Source: Oscillospiraceae bacterium
GTDB lineage: Bacteria > Bacillota > Clostridia > Oscillospirales > CAG-272
Direction of reading: 5' to 3'
Length of the DNA stretch: 43,948 nt
NCBI GenBank assembly: GCA_015063395.1
Contig: SVUF01000003.1
Location: forward strand, 1 to 43,948
Below, piece by piece: positions 1 through 8,942 of the stretch. How positions within the stretch are numbered: position 1 is the first letter of the stretch; each line of letters opens with the position of its first letter. Under the pieces are notes generated by a model that saw nothing but the letters and a program-made list of their open reading frames with translations, was not told the origin of the DNA and did no database searches. The position numbers were made by a program, and so were the translations under genes.

Positions 1-49
1 TTCTGCGATTAGCGTATTCTATATCTGCAAAATTTAACTGTTTTTCCAT
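1..49 (-). CDS. N-terminus of an IS5-family-like transposase (truncated by window edge)
   Basis: Reverse-strand ATG at 49..47 reads MEKQLNFADIEYANRR, resembling the start of IS5-family transposases (M.xQL.FA.IEY...R). Upstream TGGACA-17 nt-TATAAT promoter. Only 16 residues visible. Confidence 0.4.
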   Translation of the reverse strand, partial: MEKQLNFADIEYANRR

Positions 50-125
50 GTCTTTTCCCCTCTTTCCTTTGGTATCTATATTATACCATATTTTTGAGGC
101 TTTGTCCATGATTTAATCAGCGTTT

Positions 126-260
126 CCCCGGGAGGGAGCTGTCAGCGAAGCTGACTGAGGGAGAGTGCGCTACAATGAAGTTAATTCAAACCTAAAGTCA
201 CGCAGGCTCCTTCCGTCACGGCTACGCCGTGCCACCTTCCTCTCGGAGGAAGGCTTTTCG
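126..260. repeat. Pair of inverted REP-like palindromic repeats (MITE-like)
   Basis: GGAGGGAGCTGTCAGCGAAGCTGACTGAGGGAG and, inverted, GGCTCCTTCCGTCACGGCTACGCCGTGCCACCTTCCTC; each contains a perfect 6-bp stem with 3-nt loop and similar purine/pyrimidine flanks. Confidence 0.6.
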
Positions 261-280
261 TTAGCCCCATTATAACACAA

Positions 281-310
281 ATCGGCAGAGAAAACAAGTT
301 CTCTGCCGAA
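281..310 (-). terminator. Hairpin downstream of the DUF3006/MBL operon
   Basis: CGGCAGAGAA-aacaag-TTCTCTGCCG, perfect 10-bp stem. Confidence 0.55.
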
Positions 311-388
311 ATTTTGTGACTGCCATTTCTCCGCTAAGAATGCAGAGAGAACAAACAGCCTTGTTTTTTTGTTTAGCTTGTATAAAAA

Positions 389-589
389 TCAGTTTTTTTC
401 AAAAAGTCCCGTCAGTCTGCTTCTGAGCTTTTCCTTTTTCTCAGCAGTTTCCGACCTTAGAACCTCTATGCTGACGATGTCACCCTCCTTGGCATCCGGC
501 ACAAGGGCTATTGGAATATTGGCAAACCTGCCCTTTTCGATCTCACATACCGCATAGAAGCCTTCAAATCTATCAATTACAACCTTCAT
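389..589 (-). CDS. DUF3006 domain-containing protein
   Basis: MKVVIDRFEGFYAVCEIEKGRFANIPIALVPDAKEGDIV, typical DUF3006; GGAGG upstream of the ATG at 589; follows the MBL gene directly. Confidence 0.75.
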   Translation of the reverse strand: MKVVIDRFEGFYAVCEIEKGRFANIPIALVPDAKEGDIVSIEVLRSETAEKKEKLRSRLTGLFEKN

Positions 590-590
590 A

Positions 591-1703
591 TCATTCCTCC
601 GTATCGCATACACCGCAAGGTGTATATCCCTCTTTAATAAGCTCATCCAGTGTCTTTGATGAGTATTCCTTGTTCTCCTCTTTCATGTCTTCGACACTGC
701 TGCATCCCTCTTTGTGAATCTTCATGGTCTTTATATTTAATATCCATTTCAAAACCGAAGTATTTGGCGTATCATCTGGCAGAACCGTGGTTGGAGGTAC
801 TTCTCCCTTTGAGGTTACGATCTCAAACTCATTGCCATCCGTAACAAAAGTTATATTTCCGCAATCATCTGTTCTGAGGATCTTGGTTCCGTTTTTGATC
901 CAACGGTCAACCACCTCTGAATGAGGATGTCCGTATTTATTTGTTTCTGCAACCGAGATCACGCCGTAATCCGCGCCCGTTCGTTTCACGAAATCATCTC
1001 CCGATGAGGTATTGCTGCCGTGGTGACCGATCTTTACAACATCGCAGGCAACCTCCATTCCAAGCTCCTCCTCGGCAAGAGTTTCCGCATCTCCCATAAA
1101 TAAAAACGATTTGCTTTTATAAGTGATCTTCACAACGGATGAGTAATTGTTAAGCTCGTCATATTCCTCGGACACAGGTGAGAGAAACCTTGCTTCAAGC
1201 TCATTGCCGGAAGTGATCACGACACCCTTTTTAGCTTGCTTCAACGGTATATTCTCTCTTTCAATGGTATCAAGAAGCTCCTCAAATGATGAGGTATTGT
1301 TCACCGCATTGGTCATATAGATCTCTCCGATCTCAAATGCCTCAATGATCTTCACCATTCCGCCCATATGATCCGAATGTGGATGAGTCACTACAAGATG
1401 ATCGATCCTGCTATACCCTGCCTTTTGTATAAAATGTATTGCATTTATACTGTCGGCACGTTCACCGGCATCAATAAGCATGCATTTTCCGTCGGGAAAT
1501 TCTATAAATGCCGAATCGCCCTGACCGACATCAATAAAGGTCACCTTGAGTAAGCTGTCCCCGGTCAACACTGATTGTTCTTCTGTGGTTTGGGGCATCT
1601 GTGGATTTCCAAGCTCTATAATGCCGCAGGATGACATTACAAGGGACACTATCAAAAGAAGCACTGTACCTAAAATTATTTTCTTCATTGCTTTTCCTTT
1701 CAT
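591..1703 (-). CDS. ComEC/Rec2-like metallo-beta-lactamase-fold lipoprotein with C-terminal Ada-like Cys domain
   Basis: Lipobox (LVMSSC), VTHPHSDHMGG, DVVKIGHHGSNTSS, C-terminal KTMKIHKEGCSSVEDM...GYTPCGVC. Confidence 0.85.
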   Translation of the reverse strand: MKGKAMKKIILGTVLLLIVSLVMSSCGIIELGNPQMPQTTEEQSVLTGDSLLKVTFIDVGQGDSAFIEFPDGKCMLIDAGERADSINAIHFIQKAGYSRIDHLVVTHPHSDHMGGMVKIIEAFEIGEIYMTNAVNNTSSFEELLDTIERENIPLKQAKKGVVITSGNELEARFLSPVSEEYDELNNYSSVVKITYKSKSFLFMGDAETLAEEELGMEVACDVVKIGHHGSNTSSGDDFVKRTGADYGVISVAETNKYGHPHSEVVDRWIKNGTKILRTDDCGNITFVTDGNEFEIVTSKGEVPPTTVLPDDTPNTSVLKWILNIKTMKIHKEGCSSVEDMKEENKEYSSKTLDELIKEGYTPCGVCDTEE

Positions 1704-2387
1704 TTACACGATCACAGCCGAGCCGAAATCCGTCAGTGGAAAATTCCTCGGATATTCCGCTTCAAAGCCCTTTGATCTTACAAAATCCAATATTTTCTTT
1801 CCGTCCGGGTGATCCTCTACATTTCCGAAGAACACCGCCGTTTTATCAACAACAAGACTTGCCCCGCCGATGAATCCGTAGTTATACCCGCAAAGCTCAA
1901 TTCCTCCGCTTTGAATTTCCAAAACCTCCACATCAAGCTTACGAAGCGCTGCTCCAATTCCGCCATCGGCAGTAATTGCCCCCTTTGTGCCCAAAAGACA
2001 AACGGAGCATCTTGCATATCCTTGCTTTACATCAATGATCCTCTTACCCGTTTTGATCATTTTCGCTGTAAATTTTTCCTTGCATATAAGGGTTTCGCCA
2101 ACCAAAAGCGCATCAAGATATATATCCTCGGGGTAATCCTTTTTGAAAACCTCATCAACACATTCCACATCCAATGTGCCAAAAATACTCCTGTTTTCCT
2201 CATAATATTCCCGCGGCAAATATAGCTTATTCTCCATTTTGTCCTTGAAAATAAGCATATCCCCATGGGAAGCAACGGGCTTTTGAAGCTTTTTGAAGGG
2301 GGGCAGCTTGATGACTCTGCCATATCCCGAAAGCATCTCTTCAAGCTCCCGAGGTATCTGTTCCGATATAAATATTTTTCTTTCCAT
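1704..2387 (-). CDS. DUF6873-like (GME fold) protein
   Basis: 227 aa ORF with DVKQGYARCSVCLLGTKGAITADGGI...GGIELCGYNYGFIGGAS; family from memory. Confidence 0.5.
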   Translation of the reverse strand: MERKIFISEQIPRELEEMLSGYGRVIKLPPFKKLQKPVASHGDMLIFKDKMENKLYLPREYYEENRSIFGTLDVECVDEVFKKDYPEDIYLDALLVGETLICKEKFTAKMIKTGKRIIDVKQGYARCSVCLLGTKGAITADGGIGAALRKLDVEVLEIQSGGIELCGYNYGFIGGASLVVDKTAVFFGNVEDHPDGKKILDFVRSKGFEAEYPRNFPLTDFGSAVIV

Positions 2388-2457
2388 ATTCTTATAAAAG
2401 GATAATGGACGAGTACATCAGCCTCGTCCATTTATCCTATTTGAGAGTTTGTGAGAA

Positions 2458-2652
2458 TTATTTAATCTCGATTTTTCCATTGCGAACCGAACGCAGACAA
2501 CGTGAGCAAACATAAACGGTCTTGTGTGTGCCGTCAACATCAGCCTTGATCTTTCTTACATTGGGTTTCCATGTTCTGTTTGTTTTGCGGTTTGAGTGGG
2601 ATACGTTCTGTCCGAATGTTACTCCCTTTCCGCAGAGTTGACACTTAGCCAT
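2458..2652 (-). CDS. rpmB: 50S ribosomal protein L28 (zinc-ribbon form)
   Basis: MAKCQLCGKGVTFGQNVSHSNRKTNRTWKPN...CSRCLRS. Confidence 0.96.
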   Translation of the reverse strand: MAKCQLCGKGVTFGQNVSHSNRKTNRTWKPNVRKIKADVDGTHKTVYVCSRCLRSVRNGKIEIK

Positions 2653-2709
2653 TGTTTGTTACCTCCAGTTTATTCGAAAGAAATTGTTTTCATACAAATC
2701 ACAACGATG

Positions 2710-2738
2710 ATTATATCATATTTTTTTCAAAATTGCAA
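2710..2738 (-). promoter_or_regulatory. Sigma-A promoter for rpmB
   Basis: TTGCAA-17 nt-TATAAT with TG extended -10 (TGATATAAT). Confidence 0.6.
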
Positions 2739-2781
2739 TAGTTTTTTCAAAATATTTTTCGCAACTTTTTATTTTTTTTGC

Positions 2782-3552
2782 TTATTTTTCAGAGTCCTCT
2801 GTTTTTTCCTTCTTTTTAAAGGATATCTTGTTTTCAGTTTTGTTCATTACTCTTGCCATATTCTTGCGATGCAGATATACCACAAGCACCGCCATGGCAA
2901 TTGAGCTTACAGTTGCCAAAAACGGCGGAAACACCTCACCCTTAACAGATGGGAAATGGAGTAATTTATACATACTTGAAGCAAGTACAGGGAACATTAC
3001 AAGTGCAAAAACGGATCCTAAGGATACATATCTTGTCATTGCTACGGTTGCAACAAATATAACCGCGCACACAAGGAATATTACAGGCTCAAGGAAAAGA
3101 ATTACTGCAGATGCACATGCAACTCCCTTGCCGCCCTTAAATCCGTAAAACACGGGAAATGCATGACCGAGCATACACATAAAACCTGCAACATATCCAA
3201 AAGCCTCACCGCCGATTATAATTCCTATAATAACCGACAAAGCCGCCTTCAAAAAATCTCCGAGATATGTGAGAGCAGCCGCGCCCTTACCGTAGGTTCT
3301 CAGCATATTGGTTGCCCCGGCATTTCCGCTTCCGTGAGTTCTTACATCATCCTTATACTTGAACTTTGAAAGTATGATTCCGAAATTAATGCTTCCAAAA
3401 TAATATCCCATTACCGCAACTGCAGCAAGACAAAGAATATAGGGCACTATTTCAAAGGAGATATATTCAATTCCGTCCTCATATCTTATATTTCCGATCC
3501 ATTGCTTCAAAAAGCCGTAATCGTATTTCAATTTGCTAAAAGCCTCAAACAT
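2782..3552 (-). CDS. plsY: Glycerol-3-phosphate acyltransferase PlsY, with N-terminal extension
   Basis: YYFGSINFGIILSK, THGSGNAGATNMLRTYGK, GHAFPVFYGFKGGKGVA. Confidence 0.9.
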   Translation of the reverse strand: MFEAFSKLKYDYGFLKQWIGNIRYEDGIEYISFEIVPYILCLAAVAVMGYYFGSINFGIILSKFKYKDDVRTHGSGNAGATNMLRTYGKGAAALTYLGDFLKAALSVIIGIIIGGEAFGYVAGFMCMLGHAFPVFYGFKGGKGVACASAVILFLEPVIFLVCAVIFVATVAMTRYVSLGSVFALVMFPVLASSMYKLLHFPSVKGEVFPPFLATVSSIAMAVLVVYLHRKNMARVMNKTENKISFKKKEKTEDSEK

Positions 3553-3570
3553 AGTATCGTCCAGCCTCCA

Positions 3571-4902
3571 TCACTTTTTTTCGTCGCCCTTTTCCCTGAT
3601 GACAAGCTTGATCGGTGTGCCTTCAAATCCGAACACACGGCGCAAGCAGTTTTCAAGGTATCTCTGATACGAGAAATGGAACAGGGTCGCACTGTTACAG
3701 AATACCACAAAGCACGGCGGCTGTGAGCCTGTCTGCGTCATGTAGTATATCTTCAAGTATCTTCCCTTGTCCGAGGGCGGTTGAACTCTTGCCACAGCAT
3801 CAGCAAGAACATCGTTGAGCATTCCCGTTGTCACTCTGATCTTTGACTGCTCTGCAACATGATTGATCAGTGTGAAAAGCTTGTCGATCCTCTGCCCTGT
3901 TTTTGCCGAAACAAATATTACAGGCGCATATTCCATATATGAAAATGCTCTTTTTACATCATCTGTAAAGGCTTTCACTGTGGAGTTGTCCTTTTCAATG
4001 AGATCCCATTTGTTAATGACAAATATTGACGCCTTTCCTGCCTCATGAGCAAGACCCGCAATTTTTTCATCCTGCTCGGTCACTCCCGAGGTTGCATCGA
4101 TCATGATAAGACATACATCGGCTCTTTCCACAGCCATTTTTGCACGAAGAACGCTGAATTTTTCAATTCTGTCCTCAACCTTGCTTTGCTTTCTGATTCC
4201 GGCGGTATCAATGAACACATACTTTCCATGTTCATTTTCAACCTCTGCATCAATTGCATCCCTTGTTGTTCCCGCAATATCGGAAACGATGAGTCTGTTC
4301 TCGCCAAGTATTTTGTTTACAATTGAGCTTTTTCCCGCATTGGGCTTTCCGATTACCGCTACCTTTATGGTATCGTCATCCTTTTCCTCCTCGGCAGCCT
4401 CTGGGAAATACTTGCAGACCTCGTCAAGGAGATCTCCGGTTCCCGTTCCGTGAATTCCCGACATTGGTATGGGATCACTAAGGAAGCCAAGCTCATAAAA
4501 CTCATAAAATTCCGGTGGAAGATTACCGATATTATCCACCTTATTTACCGCAAGAAGCACGGGCTTTTGGCTCCTTACAAGCATTTTGGAAATCTCTCTG
4601 TCATCCCCTGTAACACCTGTATGAACATCGGTTACAAGAACGATAACATCCGCCATATCTATTGCTATCTCCGCTTGAGTTTTGATGTGCTTTAATATGA
4701 TATCATCGGTTTTAGGCTCAATTCCGCCTGTGTCGATCATCAAAAACTGTTTACGGTTCCATTCACATTCATAATAGATTCTATCCCTGGTTACCCCGGG
4801 AATATCCTCAACTATGGACACTCTTTCCCCGGCTATTTTGTTAAATATCGTACTCTTTCCAACATTTGGACGTCCTACGATGGCAACTACCGGCTTAGCC
4901 AT
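3571..4902 (-). CDS. der: Ribosome biogenesis GTPase Der (EngA)
   Basis: Two tandem G domains: GRPNVGKST and GKPNAGKSS, C-terminal KH-like domain. Confidence 0.96.
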   Translation of the reverse strand: MAKPVVAIVGRPNVGKSTIFNKIAGERVSIVEDIPGVTRDRIYYECEWNRKQFLMIDTGGIEPKTDDIILKHIKTQAEIAIDMADVIVLVTDVHTGVTGDDREISKMLVRSQKPVLLAVNKVDNIGNLPPEFYEFYELGFLSDPIPMSGIHGTGTGDLLDEVCKYFPEAAEEEKDDDTIKVAVIGKPNAGKSSIVNKILGENRLIVSDIAGTTRDAIDAEVENEHGKYVFIDTAGIRKQSKVEDRIEKFSVLRAKMAVERADVCLIMIDATSGVTEQDEKIAGLAHEAGKASIFVINKWDLIEKDNSTVKAFTDDVKRAFSYMEYAPVIFVSAKTGQRIDKLFTLINHVAEQSKIRVTTGMLNDVLADAVARVQPPSDKGRYLKIYYMTQTGSQPPCFVVFCNSATLFHFSYQRYLENCLRRVFGFEGTPIKLVIREKGDEKK

Positions 4903-4949
4903 ATGGCAACACCTCCTTTGTATTTTGCGGCACTGTCACGCCGCCTTCC

Positions 4950-6251
4950 TTAATCCAATATTCCTTTTATAAATCCTACGCCGTCGGTGTCGTGGATCTC
5001 CACCCTTACACCAAGCTCCCCTTCAATTTCGGGAATGCCAACTCCGTCAAGCATAAGATCGCCCTCATGGCGAAAGCTTACTGTAGGAAGAAGCAATCTT
5101 TCTCCAAGGTGCTTTCCCTTCAGCTGATCTATAAGATCTCTGCCGCATATGAGTCCTGCAACAGTTATGTTTTCGCCAAAAAATTTGTTTTCAATTTTGT
5201 ATACGGTGATTTTAGTATTGACCGCCTTTTCCATCAATCGCTGTGAAAGCTCACATATAAACTCATATGCCGCTTCTCCCGTAGCAATTGAAATATCCCT
5301 GTGCTTTGAAACATCATATTCATCAATGTAATTGACCTCGTCACAGAATTCCTCTTCCATTGATGCGATCATTCCAACTCCGTTTTCGATCTGGGGATAT
5401 CCCTCATAGAAATCTCCGTCAGGAATTTCAAGTCCGCCCTTGATATAAAGCTCATCCGAGGGATAAAATATTCTGCTTCCGTACATTTCACAGCACAGCT
5501 CTCCGTACTCCTCAACGATCCTTACAAGCTCCGCACATTCGCCCTTTGTGAATGGCTCAAGGGGATACAGTCCGCATCTGTGCTTGGTAATTCCCGCAGG
5601 AACAACTGACACGCTTTCCACCATCGGATAGAATACGGCAAGCTCTCTCATTGATCTTTGAAGCTCCCGTCCGTCATTCAGACCCTTGCAAATTACAAGC
5701 TGACAGTTCATTCTGATTCCGTTATCAGCAAGCTTCTTGATCCTTTCAAGAATGTTACCCGCAAATCTATTGTTCATCATCTTCACCCGAAGCTCCGGGT
5801 TTGTTGTGTGAACCGAAATGTTCACCGGGCTCATTTTCATTTTGATGATCCTGTCTATATCCTCATCACTCATGTTGGTCATGGTGATATAGTTTCCCAT
5901 CAAAAACGAAAGCCTTGAGTCATCATCCTTGAAATACAGAGTGTCCCTCATTCCGACGGGCAATTGGTCTATAAAGCAGAAAACACATTTGTTGCGGCAT
6001 GACTTTTTTTCATCCATAAGATAGGTCTGAAAATCAAGTCCTATGTCGTCATATTCACCCTTTTTGATCACAACGTCAAAAAGCTCTGCTTCTCTGTGTA
6101 TTTTCAAGACGACCTTTTTGTTGGTGAGATGAAAACGGTAATCAAGCACGTCTTTTATCTCTTCTCCGTTTATGGATATCAGATAGTCCCCCGCTTTGAT
6201 ACCATGCCTGTGGGCAATTCCGCCCTCAGTAACTAATTCAATTTTTACCAT
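4950..6251 (-). CDS. DUF512 domain-containing radical SAM protein with N-terminal PDZ-like domain
   Basis: MVKIELVTEGGIAHRHGIKAGDYLISINGEEI; CRNKCVFCFIDQLP (Cx3Cx2C). Alternative upstream start at 6269. Confidence 0.85.
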   Translation of the reverse strand: MVKIELVTEGGIAHRHGIKAGDYLISINGEEIKDVLDYRFHLTNKKVVLKIHREAELFDVVIKKGEYDDIGLDFQTYLMDEKKSCRNKCVFCFIDQLPVGMRDTLYFKDDDSRLSFLMGNYITMTNMSDEDIDRIIKMKMSPVNISVHTTNPELRVKMMNNRFAGNILERIKKLADNGIRMNCQLVICKGLNDGRELQRSMRELAVFYPMVESVSVVPAGITKHRCGLYPLEPFTKGECAELVRIVEEYGELCCEMYGSRIFYPSDELYIKGGLEIPDGDFYEGYPQIENGVGMIASMEEEFCDEVNYIDEYDVSKHRDISIATGEAAYEFICELSQRLMEKAVNTKITVYKIENKFFGENITVAGLICGRDLIDQLKGKHLGERLLLPTVSFRHEGDLMLDGVGIPEIEGELGVRVEIHDTDGVGFIKGILD

Positions 6252-6277
6252 ACACAAAACCCTTGTCAAAAAAATAC

Positions 6278-6317
6278 GGGCGGTCCTGAATGCCTGTGCC
6301 TTCGGGAATATCCGCCC
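6278..6317 (-). terminator. Rho-independent terminator after rpmF
   Basis: Reverse strand GGGCGG...CCGCCC followed by GTATTTTTTTG. Confidence 0.55.
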
Positions 6318-6334
6318 TCATTTTTATTTGCCGA

Positions 6335-6523
6335 TTACTCGTTATCTGCCTTTTCGATAATCACTTTTCCGGCATAAGAACCGCAACTTCTGCATACTCT
6401 ATGGGTAAGGTTGTACTCACCGCACTTAGGGCACTTTACCATTGTGGGAGCGTCCAATCTGAAGTTCGCTGAACGTCTCTTATCGCGTCTTGCTTTTGAA
6501 ACTTTTCTCTTCGGTACTGCCAT
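6335..6523 (-). CDS. rpmF: 50S ribosomal protein L32
   Basis: MAVPKRKVSKARRDKRRSANFRLDAPTMVKCPKCGEYNLTHRVCRSCGSY. Confidence 0.96.
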   Translation of the reverse strand: MAVPKRKVSKARRDKRRSANFRLDAPTMVKCPKCGEYNLTHRVCRSCGSYAGKVIIEKADNE

Positions 6524-6594
6524 GACTATTCCTCCTTGGTTGCATTAAACATTATATTTTTTAAAATTTATTATTTATGATTTTTATAGATCTC

Positions 6595-7101
6595 TCATTC
6601 CTCTGAGAGCTTTTTGAGTGCTTCCGCCCAAACCGAATCTACCTGCTTTTCCTTTGAACAACGACATTTTTCGATGTTAAGGTCGGCACCGCACCCTTGA
6701 CAAAGTCCCTTACAGTCCTCGTCACAAAGATGCTTGGTCGGGAACGACAGAACAAATTCCTCACGGATCTCTTCGTCCGCCTCAAGAAAGCCTCCCTTGA
6801 TCTCAAGATATACGCCTTCTTCATCGTCGTTTTCAATTGTTCCCTCTTTTACAAGAGTACGTGAAAACTGAAATTCATGTCTGCATTTTATTGGCTTTGA
6901 GCATCTGTCGCAATATGTGTCGTATTCTGTATCCGCAGTTATTTCAAGACTGATGTAACCAGCCATGTTCTTGATGATTCCGTGAACATTCAAAGGCTCG
7001 GGAAAGGCAACACCGTAAAAATCATCTTCGATCGTGAGTGGATAATCAAAGGAAATCTCTTTTTGTTGTCCTGCCAAAACATTGGATAGATCAAGCTTCA
7101 T
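6595..7101 (-). CDS. YceD/DUF177 family protein
   Basis: Cx2C pairs (CDRCSKPI, CDEDCKGLCQGCGADLN); upstream of rpmF as is typical. Confidence 0.88.
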   Translation of the reverse strand: MKLDLSNVLAGQQKEISFDYPLTIEDDFYGVAFPEPLNVHGIIKNMAGYISLEITADTEYDTYCDRCSKPIKCRHEFQFSRTLVKEGTIENDDEEGVYLEIKGGFLEADEEIREEFVLSFPTKHLCDEDCKGLCQGCGADLNIEKCRCSKEKQVDSVWAEALKKLSEE

Positions 7102-7143
7102 TCTTCAACCTCATATACGTTACACAATTTGTCACAATGATTA

Positions 7144-7172
7144 TTATATACGGACTTTCATTTTTTGTCAAG
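7144..7172 (-). promoter_or_regulatory. Sigma-A promoter for yceD-rpmF
   Basis: TTGACA-17 nt-TATAAT on the reverse strand. Confidence 0.7.
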
Positions 7173-7223
7173 TGGTTTTTTAACTTTTTTTGTAACATAA
7201 ATAAGAATATTTGCACACTTTGT

Positions 7224-7943
7224 TCACAAAGCAAGTCTCAGCAGCTTCATGATCTTTTTCTCTTCCCTTGAAATTTTAACCTGGGAAAGTCCAAGGACCT
7301 TTCCCGTCATTTGCTGGGATAAATTTTTATAAAATCTCAAATGAATTATCTTCTTTTGCATGTCATCAAGGGTCTTGATGGCTTCCTTCAGCGCCATGGA
7401 ATCCGTAAGCCTGTCAATTTCGTTGGACTCATCGGGGATCACATCGGAAAGCCTGAGTCCGTCCTTATCTCCGCCCACACAGTCAGAAAGAGATTGTATG
7501 GGGCTCGATGCCTCAATGACCTCCGTTATTTCCTCGGGCGTTATTCCGCATATACTTGCAAGCTCCGAGATCCTCGGCTCCCTTGAATTTGTTCTGAGAA
7601 AATTTTCCCTTGCCCTCATCACGCCTGCAGCCCTTGCTTTTATGCTTCTGCTGACCTTCACGGGACCATCATCCCTCAAAAAGCGCAGGATCTCCCCTGT
7701 TATGAGTGGAACTGCATATGTTGAAAATACATTTCCATAGGAAAAATCAAAGCTCCTTGCCGCTTTTATCATCCCGATTGAACCGATCTGCACAAGATCC
7801 TCATATTCCACACCTCTGTCATGAAACCTCACGACAATGCTTTTTACAAGTCCCATATTTTCCTTTACAAGCTCCTCAAGAGCAGCTTCATCTCCCGCCG
7901 CTATTCTTTCAAGCAACAGATGGTTACGATTTTCCTGTGCCAA
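7224..7943 (-). CDS. sigF: Sporulation RNA polymerase sigma factor SigF
   Basis: Sigma-70 region 2/3/4 motifs (DLVQIGSIGMIKAARSFD, FSTYAVPLITGEILRFLRDDG); third gene of a spoIIA operon. Confidence 0.9.
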   Translation of the reverse strand: MAQENRNHLLLERIAAGDEAALEELVKENMGLVKSIVVRFHDRGVEYEDLVQIGSIGMIKAARSFDFSYGNVFSTYAVPLITGEILRFLRDDGPVKVSRSIKARAAGVMRARENFLRTNSREPRISELASICGITPEEITEVIEASSPIQSLSDCVGGDKDGLRLSDVIPDESNEIDRLTDSMALKEAIKTLDDMQKKIIHLRFYKNLSQQMTGKVLGLSQVKISREEKKIMKLLRLAL

Positions 7944-7962
7944 CTTACGCCTCCTTGGCTGT

Positions 7963-8394
7963 TCAAGACAGCTTTTTATAAAGCGTCACCGTTGTTCCCG
8001 AGCCCACCTTTGACTTTACAGTCATTTTATCCATGAAGCTTTCCATTATTGCAAATCCCATGCCGCCTCTTTCACCGCTTTCATCAGTGGTATAAAGAGG
8101 CTCCTTGCATTTCTCGATATCCTCAATTCCGCATCCTCTATCCTTTATCTTCAGAACAACAGTGCGGTCGGTATAATATTTGACGCTTATGTATATGGTC
8201 CCCTCGGCATTCCTATACCCGTGGACAATGGCATTTGTCACTGCCTCCGAAAGAGCGGTCCTTATGTCCGCAAGCTCGGGGATTGTCGGATCAAGAGCTG
8301 TAATGAACGCGCAAACCGATGTTCTTGAAAATCTTTCATTTTCGGATTTTGACATGATCTTCATGCTGAATTCATTCTGAAGCTTTCTTTTCAT
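7963..8394 (-). CDS. spoIIAB: Anti-sigma F factor SpoIIAB
   Basis: HATPase motifs (EAVTNAIVHGY, KDRGCGIEDIEKCKEPLYTT, GMGFAIMESFMD); start chosen at MKRKLQNEF. Confidence 0.92.
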   Translation of the reverse strand: MKRKLQNEFSMKIMSKSENERFSRTSVCAFITALDPTIPELADIRTALSEAVTNAIVHGYRNAEGTIYISVKYYTDRTVVLKIKDRGCGIEDIEKCKEPLYTTDESGERGGMGFAIMESFMDKMTVKSKVGSGTTVTLYKKLS

Positions 8395-8776
8395 TTTCTG
8401 CTGTACTCCTTTCCTTATAGGAAACATTTTTTACCTTTAATACACTTCCTACAGGCTTTGCACTCTGTATCTTTATAAACTTGTCCACCCCGGAAAGCTT
8501 TAAGATCTTCATGATCTCCCCTGTTGGATCCTTGATTATCAAGGTTGAACCCATATCCTTGATCTTTGTATACCTGCCAAGTATCAATCCAAGCCCCGAG
8601 CTGTCCATAAAATCTATACCCGAAAGATCAAGAAATACCCTTGGGGCTCTGTAAAAAAACACATCTCTGTCAATCATTTCTCTGATCTTGCCCGCACTGT
8701 GATGGTCCACTTCTCCCCTTATTTTCACCAACAAGTCTTCACCGCAAAGCTCACTGTAAACCTCGGCTTCCTTCAT
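8372..8776 (-). CDS. spoIIAA: Anti-sigma F factor antagonist SpoIIAA (STAS)
   Basis: STAS domain with DFMDSSGLGLILGRY phosphoserine motif; overlaps spoIIAB. Confidence 0.92.
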   Translation of the reverse strand: MKEAEVYSELCGEDLLVKIRGEVDHHSAGKIREMIDRDVFFYRAPRVFLDLSGIDFMDSSGLGLILGRYTKIKDMGSTLIIKDPTGEIMKILKLSGVDKFIKIQSAKPVGSVLKVKNVSYKERSTAENEKKASE

Positions 8777-8884
8777 TGCCCGTCCTCCTTTTATTACTTA
8801 TTAATATGTCATTTCAATGATATCCATATCATAATCAAAAAATTGTCGATATGAGTTGATATTTTTATTTGTTTAAAATAACTC

Positions 8885-8913
8885 TTGAATTTATTATTTT
8901 TTTGTTATATAAT
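8885..8913 (+). promoter_or_regulatory. Sigma-A promoter for PHP gene
   Basis: TTGAAT-17 nt-TATAAT. Confidence 0.65.
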
Positions 8914-8942
8914 GTATTGGAATGATTATGAGGTAACATATT

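Noticed and set aside
1809-2225. 138-aa plus-strand ORF
   Set aside because: Antisense to the DUF6873-like gene; no supporting signal.
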